DNA of 37,571 nucleotides from Bacteroidota bacterium (GTDB lineage: Bacteria > Bacteroidota > Bacteroidia > AKYH767-A > OLB10): positions 1-37,571 of the forward strand of contig JAHEKC010000017.1 in assembly GCA_024638565.1 (NCBI GenBank). The letters run 5' to 3'. Position numbers and translations under genes: made by a program. A model generated the notes under the pieces. That model was not told the origin of the DNA, ran no database searches, and saw nothing but the letters and a program-made list of their open reading frames with translations. This document shows, one piece after another, positions 25,757 through 34,703 of the stretch (positions are counted from its first letter, which is position 1; the number at the start of each line of letters is the position of its first letter).

Positions 25757-27808
25757 ATGTCCCAGCGCAAACTCAGGCCTGTCACCAGGTTACGTACCGA
25801 ACTGAAATTCCTGATTGGGCTCACAGCCGTCACCGGGCTGATCGTCGCCCTGTTGATCGTGCTGTTCCAGGCCGGACCGAAGGATGATGCCAAAGCGGCG
25901 CCATTCACGGAAAGCTATTACACGGGTTCCTATATCATTGACATGGGGGTGACCCCGCAAACCGAGGATAATGCGCTGAAGCCCTATGGGCTCATTTACG
26001 AACTGATCGATAAGCACGACGTTCCGGTCAAGTGGATCATCAATCCCACGAAGGCGCGGGACGGCATCGACTTTACCTACAACGGTGTCGACTACAAGGC
26101 GGGGCCATTCCTGGTCGAGGTGGAACATATTGACTCAACCATAGCGGCGTTGATCGCCACCTGGAACGGCATGGGTGTTCAGGGCGCCTATACCACCAGC
26201 AACATGACCTTCCCGATAAACTACATCCGGACGATCCGGTATTTTCCGAATATCCTCGTCGATAACATGACCGGCAACACCAACATTATCATCAACTACT
26301 ACGACAACGCCGGCATCGATTCTCTTGCGTACGATATTGGAACGCCATATGATCTAACCGCATGTCACGACCTGTGGGTTAACCCGCACGGCGACCCGGA
26401 ATGGGCCACGCACGGACCGCTCTACAACTTCGCCACCACGCAGGCCTCCCATATTTGGTGCCAGTGCCATTGTGCCAGCATGCTGGAGGGATCGGAAAAC
26501 ACTTCGGCACCTTTTGAGCGAATGAACTTCCTCACCACTGAAGGCCTGAAATGCTGGCATACCAACGGCACCAACCCGGCGGGCAAGTGCGGACCCAGCA
26601 TTACAGAAACACATGTCAAGACCGAAACCGGTCCCTATACACATAATCACCCGACCGATCCGGTCATGCAGTTCCTGGGGGACATCGACAATGCCCTCAA
26701 CAACGGTTCGGAGCAGTGGTTCCAGCCACAGTCCTATGGTGCATGGCGCGGCACGACCAAGCGATGCGTCACAACTTCAGACGGTATCTCGCCGCAGGAA
26801 GGCGTCCATGTAGTATACGGCCCGGCCTTCGGCAATTCGAATAACGGCCAGGTCATGTATATGGGTTCACATAACCTGGACGCCAACGGCACCATCCAGG
26901 AACGGGTCGCCGCACAGCGTGCATTCCTGAACTTCAACCTGCTTTGCGGCAAATACAAGGAATTGTTCATTTCGAACTCAAGCATTCCAAACTCGTACTA
27001 CCAGGGCCAGACCCGGAACGTATCTGTTACTGTGAACTCGGGCTACCCCCCCTACTCCTACCAGTGGTCCAGCAATGTGGGTGGTGTATTCGCCAATCCC
27101 AATGCGGCCTCCACGACCTTTACCGCACCGCTTACGGTCTCCGAGCTGGACGGCATCATCAAGGTGGTGGTCACGGATGCGTGTGGCAGGAAGAACATAT
27201 ATGTCGTGCCGATCAACGTTTTCATCACGGGTTTGCCCGTTGAACTGACAGAATTCAGCGCTGAACAAAATGCCGCCGGGCATGTAGAGCTTTCATGGAG
27301 CACGCGTTCAGAGACCAACAACGATTATTTCACCCTCAGCCGCTCAAAAGACGGGAACCTGTTTACCGACATCGCCCGCATTTCCGGAGCCGGCACCACG
27401 ACCACCACAAAACATTATTCCCACGTGGACCACGAACCCCAAACCGGGAATAACTACTACCGCCTGCAACAGACGGACTATAACGGTGATACTGAGACCT
27501 TCACCACGCTGGTGGTGAATGTAATTCCGGCGCATGATACCAATGCCGCAGCGCTGCTGGTAGCTCCCAACCCTTTTTCCCACACGTTTACCGTCAGGTT
27601 CGAAGCGGAGCAGTCCTCGCGAACCACGCTGAAACTGGTGGACCTGTTCGGGAAAACGCTGTTCGCCCAGCAGCTGGATGCCAGGACCGGAATCAACCGC
27701 TTTGAATTCCGCATTCCGGACCGGATCCCAAAGGGCAACTACGTATTGCAGCTGTGGGACCGTGAATCGGTGATCGGCACGGTCCAGGTGGTGCATTCCG
27801 GCGAATAG
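25757..27808 (+). CDS. Secreted protein of unknown function with T9SS type A C-terminal sorting domain
   Basis: N-terminal hydrophobic signal. C-terminus 'LLVAPNPFSHTFTVRFEAEQSSRTTLKLVDLFGKTLFAQQ...GNYVLQLWDRESVIGTVQVVHSGE' is T9SS-like. The body has a Cys-rich 'HIWCQCHCASMLEG' segment. Confidence 0.8.
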   Translation: MSQRKLRPVTRLRTELKFLIGLTAVTGLIVALLIVLFQAGPKDDAKAAPFTESYYTGSYIIDMGVTPQTEDNALKPYGLIYELIDKHDVPVKWIINPTKARDGIDFTYNGVDYKAGPFLVEVEHIDSTIAALIATWNGMGVQGAYTTSNMTFPINYIRTIRYFPNILVDNMTGNTNIIINYYDNAGIDSLAYDIGTPYDLTACHDLWVNPHGDPEWATHGPLYNFATTQASHIWCQCHCASMLEGSENTSAPFERMNFLTTEGLKCWHTNGTNPAGKCGPSITETHVKTETGPYTHNHPTDPVMQFLGDIDNALNNGSEQWFQPQSYGAWRGTTKRCVTTSDGISPQEGVHVVYGPAFGNSNNGQVMYMGSHNLDANGTIQERVAAQRAFLNFNLLCGKYKELFISNSSIPNSYYQGQTRNVSVTVNSGYPPYSYQWSSNVGGVFANPNAASTTFTAPLTVSELDGIIKVVVTDACGRKNIYVVPINVFITGLPVELTEFSAEQNAAGHVELSWSTRSETNNDYFTLSRSKDGNLFTDIARISGAGTTTTTKHYSHVDHEPQTGNNYYRLQQTDYNGDTETFTTLVVNVIPAHDTNAAALLVAPNPFSHTFTVRFEAEQSSRTTLKLVDLFGKTLFAQQLDARTGINRFEFRIPDRIPKGNYVLQLWDRESVIGTVQVVHSGE

Positions 27809-27901
27809 GCCTCCCGCACCGCTTCCCCACCAATTCTTCTATTTTTGCAGGACATCGGTACTGCGGATGGCCGCAGGACGCTGGTTGTATTACTACAAAG
27901 C

Positions 27902-28219
27902 ATGAAAGAAAAGACCGCGGAGGAATTCAGGGCCATGCGTGACGGCGGGGAGCCCATGGAGGTTATCGATGTGCGTGAGCCCCATGAATTTGAAGCCGGA
28001 AACCTGGATGGCCGGTTGGTGCCCCTGGCTACCATCATGGATCATGCGAAGGAAATTCCGCGTGACCGCCCCGTCATCATCTATTGCAGAAGCGGCGCAC
28101 GCAGCGCGGCTGCCATTCACCAGCTGGAAAAGAAACACGGGTTGGAAAACCTGTACAATCTAAAGGGCGGCATCCTGGCCTATGCACAGGCCTATGACCC
28201 GGACCTTCCGGGTATGTAA
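27902..28219 (+). CDS. Rhodanese-like domain protein
   Basis: 'EVIDVREPHEFEAGNLDG', active-site 'VIIYCRSGARSAAAIHQL'. ATG at 27902 preferred over 27845. Confidence 0.95.
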   Translation: MKEKTAEEFRAMRDGGEPMEVIDVREPHEFEAGNLDGRLVPLATIMDHAKEIPRDRPVIIYCRSGARSAAAIHQLEKKHGLENLYNLKGGILAYAQAYDPDLPGM

Positions 28220-28245
28220 TACCTGCCGGTACAAAAACCAAATTT

Positions 28246-28896
28246 ATGTTCCACGAAATACTGGACTTTTTCCTTCACCTCGATAAGCACCTGGAGTACA
28301 TCCTCAGGGAATATGAAGGTGCCGCATACTTTATCCTTTGCCTGATCATCTTCTGTGAAACGGGACTGGTGGCAACCCCATTTCTGCCGGGCGATTCGTT
28401 GCTTTTCGCCGCCGGCGCCATCATCGCCAAAACAGGGATCCTGAACGTCTGGGTGCTGATCCCGCTGTTGTTTTTATCGGCTATCGCCGGGGACAATACG
28501 AATTACTTCATCGGCCGCTACGTTGGCCACAGGCTGTTCGAGATGAAAGGACTTAAACGCATCCTGAAACGAAAATACCTGGACCAGACCCATGCGTTTT
28601 ACGAAAAACATGGCGGCAAGACCATCATCATTGCACGTTTCGTACCCATTATCCGGACTTTCGCGCCCTTCGTGGCCGGGGTGGGCGAAATGCGGTACGT
28701 CAGGTACATGGCATTTTGCGTGGTGGGTGGTATTGTATGGGTGACGGGCCTGACCCTTGCCGGTTATTATTTCGGCAATATTCCATTCGTAAAGGAAAAC
28801 TTCGAACTGGTCATTTTCGCCATTATCATCGTTTCCCTCATTCCGGCCGTTATTCAGTTTATGAAGATCAGGGCAGCGTCGAAGAAACAAGCCTGA
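28246..28896 (+). CDS. DedA family membrane protein
   Basis: 'FCETGLVATPFLPGDSLLFAAGAI', 'GDNTNYFIGRYVGHRLF', 'IIIARFVPIIRTFAPFVAGVGEMRYVRYM'. Confidence 0.96.
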   Translation: MFHEILDFFLHLDKHLEYILREYEGAAYFILCLIIFCETGLVATPFLPGDSLLFAAGAIIAKTGILNVWVLIPLLFLSAIAGDNTNYFIGRYVGHRLFEMKGLKRILKRKYLDQTHAFYEKHGGKTIIIARFVPIIRTFAPFVAGVGEMRYVRYMAFCVVGGIVWVTGLTLAGYYFGNIPFVKENFELVIFAIIIVSLIPAVIQFMKIRAASKKQA

Positions 28897-28899
28897 GCC

Positions 28900-29649
28900 G
28901 TGACCCGCCTCTACGGCCTGATCGGAAATCCCCTGGACCATTCCTGGTCCGCAAAATACTTCAGGGATAAGTTTGCACGTGAAGGGCTTGATTGCCGGTA
29001 CGAATTATTTCCGCTTGACGCACTCGACATGCTGCCGGAACTCGTGAGGGCGCATCCCGTTCTTGGGGGTTTGAACGTGACCATTCCATACAAGCGGGAA
29101 ATCCTTCACTACCTGGAACCCGACGAGGAAGCGGCACATATCGGTGCCGTGAATACCGTTGCCATTGTAAGACAGGGAGGTGAAACCTTGCTTACCGGCC
29201 ACAACACGGATCGTATAGCCTTCACCGAAGCCTATGGCCACCTGGCCGCAGGCATTTCGCGGGCCCTGGTACTGGGTTCCGGTGGCGCAGCTGCTGCCGT
29301 GAAAGTATCCCTGGAGGAAGACCTGGGCATCAAGGTGACCATGGTATCACGGTCACCTCGTCCCGGTCATGTAGCATACACCCGCCTGCAGGAACCGGAA
29401 TTTGCCAGGCAGCATGGAATGGTGGTGAATGCGACCCCGGTGGGCATGTATCCCCACCCGGATGCCAGCCCTGGCGTGTCCATCGACGCCCTTTCAGATT
29501 CCTGTGTCCTTGTGGACCTGGTGTACAATCCGGAAGAAACCTCTTTTCTCAGGAAAGGGAAAGCGCGCGGCCTCCGTGTACAAAACGGGCTGGAAATGCT
29601 GCACCGGCAGGCTGAATGGTCATGGAAAACCTGGAACAAACCAGGGTGA
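28900..29649 (+). CDS. aroE: Shikimate dehydrogenase (GTG start)
   Basis: 'LYGLIGNPLDHSWSAKYFRDKF', 'GLNVTIPYKREIL', 'GAVNTVAI', 'GHNTDRIAF', 'VVNATPVGMYP'. Confidence 0.96.
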   Translation: MTRLYGLIGNPLDHSWSAKYFRDKFAREGLDCRYELFPLDALDMLPELVRAHPVLGGLNVTIPYKREILHYLEPDEEAAHIGAVNTVAIVRQGGETLLTGHNTDRIAFTEAYGHLAAGISRALVLGSGGAAAAVKVSLEEDLGIKVTMVSRSPRPGHVAYTRLQEPEFARQHGMVVNATPVGMYPHPDASPGVSIDALSDSCVLVDLVYNPEETSFLRKGKARGLRVQNGLEMLHRQAEWSWKTWNKPG

Positions 29650-29708
29650 CCCCGATGAGGGAATATCGCCACCTGGAAACCAAAAGAATCCACAACCGCA
29701 TTTTTTTC

Positions 29709-29716
29709 TAATTTTG
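29709..29716 (+). promoter_or_regulatory. -7 box TAATTTTG upstream of the DUF6580 gene
   Basis: Exact TAnnTTTG 19 nt before the ATG. Confidence 0.5.
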
Positions 29717-29735
29717 AATCATTAAGACCCGATCC

Positions 29736-30278
29736 ATGAAAGAACTGACGAGTACGAAAGGCAAACTGATCACGGGAATGATTCTCGCTGCAGCCATGAT
29801 ACGGCTGTTGCCGCATGAACCCAATTTCGTGCCCATCGGCGCCATGGCCCTATTCGGTGGCACCTACCTGGTAAACCGCAAACTGGCCCTCCTCGTGCCG
29901 GTAGCGGCCATGCTGGTGAGTGATCTGGCACTTCAGGTCATGTACGGCACCGGGTTCTACGCCTCCATGATATTCATTTACCTGTCCTTCCTCCTGATCG
30001 CTTCCATGGGATTTTTTCTGCGGCAACGTGTTCAGCGGCAAACCATCATGGTGGCATCCCTGGTAGGCTCCCTGGCCTTCTTTATCATCACCAACTTCGG
30101 CGCCTGGCTGGCGTCCCACAGCACCTACCCCATGACCATGAGCGGCCTGGTGCAGTGCTACGTGGCCGGCATTCCATTTTTCAAGGGTACGGTCATGAGT
30201 GACCTTTTTTATAACCTCGTGCTCTTCGGGGGTTTTGCGCTTGCAAAACGGTTTTTTCCGAAGCTGGCGTTAAACTAG
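29736..30278 (+). CDS. DUF6580-type putative membrane transport protein
   Basis: 'AAAMIRLLPHEPNFVPIGAMALFGGTYLVNRKLALLVPVAAMLVSDLALQ' and 'TNFGAWLASHSTYPMTMSGLVQCYVAGIPFFKGTVMSDLFY'. Confidence 0.85.
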   Translation: MKELTSTKGKLITGMILAAAMIRLLPHEPNFVPIGAMALFGGTYLVNRKLALLVPVAAMLVSDLALQVMYGTGFYASMIFIYLSFLLIASMGFFLRQRVQRQTIMVASLVGSLAFFIITNFGAWLASHSTYPMTMSGLVQCYVAGIPFFKGTVMSDLFYNLVLFGGFALAKRFFPKLALN

Positions 30279-30327
30279 GGCCTGCCGCCGGGTGCCGCGG
30301 CGCGCCTGCTTCATCCCGCCGGCCGCC

Positions 30328-30335
30328 TACCTTTG
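30328..30335 (+). promoter_or_regulatory. -7 box TACCTTTG upstream of the DCC family gene
   Basis: Exact TAnnTTTG 15 nt before the ATG at 30351. Confidence 0.45.
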
Positions 30336-30350
30336 CAGGCAGGAAATTCC

Positions 30351-30746
30351 ATGCCACACCATATCGTCCTGTTTGATGGTTATTGCAACTATTGCTCCCG
30401 CATGGCCCGGTGGATTATGCGCTATGACCGCCGTGACCGCTTCAGGTTGGCAGCGTCACAATCCGCAGCCGGCAAACGGGTGCTGGAAAAGCACGGCATC
30501 CTGGGAACGGAGGAAGATTCGCTGATCCTGCTGGAAGGTGCTGAGGTGTATTTGCATTCCACCGCAGCGCTGCGAATTTGTCGCGGGCTGGGCGGGCCGT
30601 TGCGTGTACTGTACCTCCTCGCCGTGCTGCCGCGTTTTATCCGGGACCCGGTGTACAGGCTGGTGGCAAGAAACAGGTTCCGGTGGTTCGGCCGCAGAAA
30701 AGAGTGCTTTATTCCGGACCGGTCACAGCAGCATAAATTCTTGTAA
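30351..30746 (+). CDS. DCC1-like thiol-disulfide oxidoreductase family protein (DUF393)
   Basis: 'HIVLFDGYCNYCSRMARWIMRYDRRDRFRLAASQS' contains the DGxCxxC-type motif. Confidence 0.93.
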   Translation: MPHHIVLFDGYCNYCSRMARWIMRYDRRDRFRLAASQSAAGKRVLEKHGILGTEEDSLILLEGAEVYLHSTAALRICRGLGGPLRVLYLLAVLPRFIRDPVYRLVARNRFRWFGRRKECFIPDRSQQHKFL

Positions 30747-30808
30747 TCCGCAGGTCGCCCGGAATGAATCGACGGGCGCTGGTCCCCTGGTCATTTCACC
30801 TAACCGGT

Positions 30809-32047
30809 TCAGGCGCCCAGTAATTCCAGCCTCAGCTTATTTAGTACGAACATGGAAGATGCTTCAATGTTGTACAGCCTGTGCTTCCCCAGGTGAAGCA
30901 GCTTCGTATACACATGCTCCGGTCCCGCCACGGCCACCCAGATATAGCCTACCGGCTTGCCCGGCGTGGCGCCGTCAGGTCCCGCAATCCCGGACGTGGC
31001 CATGGCAAAGTCAGCCGGGAACTTTTTCCGGACATTCACGGCCATGGCCGTAACCACGGGTTCGCTCACGGCGCCCACGGTATCGAAGTGCTCCGTAGGC
31101 ACGTCCAGGACCGATCGTTTCACCATGTTGTCATACGCGATCACCGAACCCATGAAATAGTCGGAGCTGCCCGGCACGCAAGTGATCAGGTGTGACAGGT
31201 ATCCGCCCGTACAGCTTTCCGCCGTGGCCACTGTAAGCTTCCGTTCACGCAGCAGCCTGCCCACCGCTGCCGCCAGGGTATCCTCCCCGTAACCGAACAG
31301 GTACCTGCCAATGACGGCCCGGAGGGTTCGCACCAGTTCATCGAGTTCTGCCCCAATGCCTTTATCATCCCCTGATGCGCTCAAACGAAGCCTTACCATC
31401 CCCGGTGATGGCAGGTATGCCAGCCGTACATGAGCCGGAAGGGCATCTTCCCACTTGGATATCAGGCCGGCGAGGTAAGACTCGCCCGCACCTGCCGTGA
31501 GGATGGTCCGGTGATGCACCGCGGGTGGATTGAATTTTTCACGGAGCCTTGGTATGACCTGCTCATGCATGAGCGCTTTCATCTCGAACGGTACACCGGG
31601 CAGCGATATGCAGACGATCCCGCCTTCCTCGAACCACATGCCGGGTGCGGTTCCGTTCCCGTTATACAATGGCGTACAGTTTTCAGGCAACTCTGCCTGC
31701 CGGCGGTTAATCTCGAGGATTTCCCTGCCACGATTTCGGAAAATGGTTTCGATCTGGCTGAATGCGCGTGCATCAAACACCAGGCCTGTATTGAAATAGG
31801 CACAGAGCGCCTTTTTGGTGATATCATCCCGCGTAGGCCCCAGCCCGCCGGTGAGGATGACGACTTCCGCCCGCTGGCTGGCCTGGTCCAGCGCATCGGC
31901 TATGGCCTTATGACGGTCGCCCACCGATGACATACGGCTCACCTGGAACCCTGCCTCATTCAACTTTGCCGCCAACCAGGCTGAATTCGTATCCGTTACC
32001 TGTCCGATGAGAATTTCGTCGCCAATGGTGATGACTTCCGCATTCAT
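30809..32047 (-). CDS. cinA: CinA family protein (competence/damage-inducible protein A with nicotinamide-nucleotide amidase domain)
   Basis: 'AEVITIGDEILIGQVTDTNSAWLAAKLNEAG', 'VVILTGGLGPTRDDITKKAL', 'TVATAESCTGGYLSHLIT', 'ATSGIAGPDGATPGKPVGYIWVAVA'. ATG at 32047 preferred over 32074. Confidence 0.96.
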   Translation of the reverse strand: MNAEVITIGDEILIGQVTDTNSAWLAAKLNEAGFQVSRMSSVGDRHKAIADALDQASQRAEVVILTGGLGPTRDDITKKALCAYFNTGLVFDARAFSQIETIFRNRGREILEINRRQAELPENCTPLYNGNGTAPGMWFEEGGIVCISLPGVPFEMKALMHEQVIPRLREKFNPPAVHHRTILTAGAGESYLAGLISKWEDALPAHVRLAYLPSPGMVRLRLSASGDDKGIGAELDELVRTLRAVIGRYLFGYGEDTLAAAVGRLLRERKLTVATAESCTGGYLSHLITCVPGSSDYFMGSVIAYDNMVKRSVLDVPTEHFDTVGAVSEPVVTAMAVNVRKKFPADFAMATSGIAGPDGATPGKPVGYIWVAVAGPEHVYTKLLHLGKHRLYNIEASSMFVLNKLRLELLGA

Positions 32048-32151
32048 GGCGCTGAAGTTACGATGAAAAAACAACAGGTTATGGGGATAACATCCTCTGC
32101 GGCACCTGATTTGCGATGCAATGGATGTATCTTTAAACCGGATTCAAGCAT

Positions 32152-32874
32152 ATGAAAAACATTCTTTCAATGGTGTGCCTTTTGGCGATAACGTTCACGG
32201 CACCGGCCCAGGTAAACCTGGGTAAACTTATCAAGAAGAAGACCGGACTGGACACGGGCAGTTCTGGACTGACAGAGGACGAAGTGGTTCGCGGACTCAA
32301 GGAAGCGCTTGCTACCGGAAGCCGGAATGCCTCCGGGCAGGCCTCCCGGACCGATGGTTATTTCAGGAACCCGTCCATAAAAATCCCGTTCCCCCCGGAG
32401 GCGGAGAAAATGGAGTCGACGGTCCGCGGCCTGGGTATGGATGAGCAGGCCGATCGCTTTATCCTTGCGCTCAACCGTGCCGCTGAAGATGCGGCCAGTG
32501 AGGCCGCACAGGTTTTCGTTACGGCCATCACCCAGATGACGGTGACTGATGCCATGGGCATCCTGAAAGGTGAAGATGATGCAGCCACGCGTTACCTGGA
32601 GCGGACTACTTCCGACACGCTCTATGGAAAATTCAAACCCATTGTACAATCCTCGATGGAAAAGGTGGAGGTGACCAGGCACTGGAATCCGGTCGCCTCA
32701 TCCTACAACAAGGTGCCGTTCGTCAAACCCGTCAATCCGGACCTTGAAGATTACGTGACGCGCAAGGCCATGGCCGGATTGTTTACGCTGGTGGCAGCGG
32801 AAGAATCGAAAATCAGGAAAGACCCGGCGGCACGCGTCACGGATCTGCTTAAAAAAGTGTTCGGGGGTCAGTAA
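32152..32874 (+). CDS. DUF4197 domain-containing protein (secreted)
   Basis: 'GLTEDEVVRGLKEALATGSRNASGQASRTDGYFRNPSIKIPFPPEAEKMESTVRGLGMDEQADRFILALNRAAEDAASEA'. Confidence 0.9.
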   Translation: MKNILSMVCLLAITFTAPAQVNLGKLIKKKTGLDTGSSGLTEDEVVRGLKEALATGSRNASGQASRTDGYFRNPSIKIPFPPEAEKMESTVRGLGMDEQADRFILALNRAAEDAASEAAQVFVTAITQMTVTDAMGILKGEDDAATRYLERTTSDTLYGKFKPIVQSSMEKVEVTRHWNPVASSYNKVPFVKPVNPDLEDYVTRKAMAGLFTLVAAEESKIRKDPAARVTDLLKKVFGGQ

Positions 32875-33755
32875 CCGGTAGCCAGGTTATCACCCTTTTT
32901 CTCCTGCGGGTGCACGGTCATAATCGGGATGTCTGACCGGTTGACCACCTGGGTGGCCCAGTTGCCCATGAGGAATCCGGTCAGCAGGAACTGCTGCTCG
33001 GTCATGATAACGACCAGGTCCGCATCCGCCTCCTTGGAATGCTCCATCGTCATCTTGGCGAGATTCTCGCCGGTCGTATAATGCACTTCGGCCGAGATGT
33101 TGTGCTTCTTAAGCCACTCTTCGACCTGTTCACATTTGATCTTGAATATTCGCCTTCGGTCTTCATTCTTGAAGTTCATCAGCCCCAGGACGTGCACATG
33201 TGACCCGTACACGCTGGCAAGCTCGACCACGTAATTTACCTTTTGTCTTGATTCCGGCGACTCATCGATGGGAAGCACGATGCGCTTGAAGCCGACCTTC
33301 TTGGCATGCGTCTGCACGGAAATGACCGGGCACTCCGATTCGGAGATCACCTTGGACGTGTTGGTGCCCACACTGAATTTCTCATAGCCGCTGGAGCCGT
33401 GCGTGCCCATGACGATGATGTCAATGTCGAGATCCCTGGTTACCGCAACGATCTTCTTGTAAATCCTTCCGACCTCAGTCCTTGCGGATACGCTGACACT
33501 GCTGTCGATGTGGATCTTTTTGGCAAGCTCCTCGAGTTTCTTTGTCGTTTCCCCTTCCACGTCCTTTTCATATCCCTTGCTGAAGGCCGTCGCAATCGCG
33601 GAGGTAAAGGAGGCTGACTCGACCACATGCAGGAGCACTATCTCCGCTTTGTGAAGCCGTGCCATATTAACGGCATGCTCCAGGCTGAGATCCGCGGTTT
33701 CCGAAAAGTCGTACGGGATCAGGATCTTTTTTATTCTGAATGGCTTGTCTGACAT
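32868..33755 (-). CDS. Universal stress protein, two USP domains
   Basis: 'KKILIPYDFSETADLSLEHAVNMARLHKAEIVLLHVVES', 'IIVMGTHGSSGYEKFSVGTNTSKVISESECPVISV'. Confidence 0.95.
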   Translation of the reverse strand: MSDKPFRIKKILIPYDFSETADLSLEHAVNMARLHKAEIVLLHVVESASFTSAIATAFSKGYEKDVEGETTKKLEELAKKIHIDSSVSVSARTEVGRIYKKIVAVTRDLDIDIIVMGTHGSSGYEKFSVGTNTSKVISESECPVISVQTHAKKVGFKRIVLPIDESPESRQKVNYVVELASVYGSHVHVLGLMNFKNEDRRRIFKIKCEQVEEWLKKHNISAEVHYTTGENLAKMTMEHSKEADADLVVIMTEQQFLLTGFLMGNWATQVVNRSDIPIMTVHPQEKKGDNLATGY

Positions 33756-33778
33756 AGTTAGAGTAAATTAAAAGTAGG

Positions 33779-34648
33779 CTAAATTACAAATTCAACATTG
33801 TGCGTGAGCTGGGGCCTGATGCTGAGCACGGGGATCGGTGACTGGTTGATGATCTCCTGCGCGGCAAACCCGATAAACATCTCCGTCCAGTAGATCTCCT
33901 GCTGGGTCATGATGATGATAAGGTCAGCAGCTACCTTCTGCGCATATTCAACCACGGTCTCCGGGATGTCGGAATTCACGATCATTTCACTCTTCGTGAT
34001 GATGCCATTTTTGGTAATCGCTGATACCACGTGATTAAGCTGCCGGGTCAGTTTATTGACCAGGAATTCATCGTCCGATTTTACGACCGAAAGAATATGG
34101 ATTTCCGCGTTGAAGTATCTCGCGATTTCCATGGCCTTTCCCACCTTCTGCTTGGTCTCCTTGGTCAGGTCCAGCGGCAGCAATATACGCTTGCAGCCGG
34201 TCTTGTGCTCCTGGCCCTTTATTGTCACGACTGGACATTCGGCTTCCTTGATCACCCGCATGGCATTGCTGCCGATGAACCGCTTCAACCCGATCGCACC
34301 GTGCGTGCCCATGATGATGAAATGCACATCCTCCGATCGGGAAAGCCTGACTATCTCTTCGTAGATCTTGCCCTTCCTGATGGAGGTGTTGACACGAATC
34401 CCCGTCTCAGCCTGGGTATCCTGGGCCAGCTTGTCAAGTCGCTCCTGTACACGGTCTCGCAGGGGATCCTCGTACGACTCGTCCTTGAAAAACCGGCCGA
34501 ATGTTTCCAGCAGGTCGGTGTCGATGACATGCAAAAGCAAAAGATCTGATTTGGTGAACCTGGCCAGGTTAAAAGACTGGCGCAGCGCGATCAGGGACTG
34601 ATCTGAAAAGTCGACTGGCACCAGTATCCTGCCATTGCCTTTGCTCAT
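33779..34648 (-). CDS. Universal stress protein, two USP domains (tandem paralogue)
   Basis: 'GRILVPVDFSDQSLIALRQSFNLARFTKSDLLLLHVID', 'FIIMGTHGAIGLKRFIGSNAMRVIKEAECPVVTI'. ATG at 34648 preferred over 34729. Confidence 0.95.
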   Translation of the reverse strand: MSKGNGRILVPVDFSDQSLIALRQSFNLARFTKSDLLLLHVIDTDLLETFGRFFKDESYEDPLRDRVQERLDKLAQDTQAETGIRVNTSIRKGKIYEEIVRLSRSEDVHFIIMGTHGAIGLKRFIGSNAMRVIKEAECPVVTIKGQEHKTGCKRILLPLDLTKETKQKVGKAMEIARYFNAEIHILSVVKSDDEFLVNKLTRQLNHVVSAITKNGIITKSEMIVNSDIPETVVEYAQKVAADLIIIMTQQEIYWTEMFIGFAAQEIINQSPIPVLSIRPQLTHNVEFVI

Positions 34649-34660
34649 GGGCGAAATCCT

Positions 34661-34668
34661 TAAGTTTG
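34661..34668 (+). promoter_or_regulatory. -7 box TAAGTTTG for the nucleoside phosphorylase gene
   Basis: Exact TAnnTTTG; TTTG at 34640-34643 upstream (17-nt spacing). Confidence 0.4.
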
Positions 34669-34673
34669 AGCTA

Positions 34674-34703
34674 CAAAAATAGCCCAAAAAAGCATTTCGG
34701 CAA
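34674..34703 (-). promoter_or_regulatory. Promoter TTG-N19-TATTTTTG for the USP pair
   Basis: Plus-strand CAAAAATA at 34674-34681 and CAA at 34701-34703. Confidence 0.5.

Noticed and set aside
30756-30778. CGCCCG-N11-CGGGCG hairpin after the DCC gene as a terminator
   Set aside because: Large loop and no U-tract on either strand, so support is too weak.
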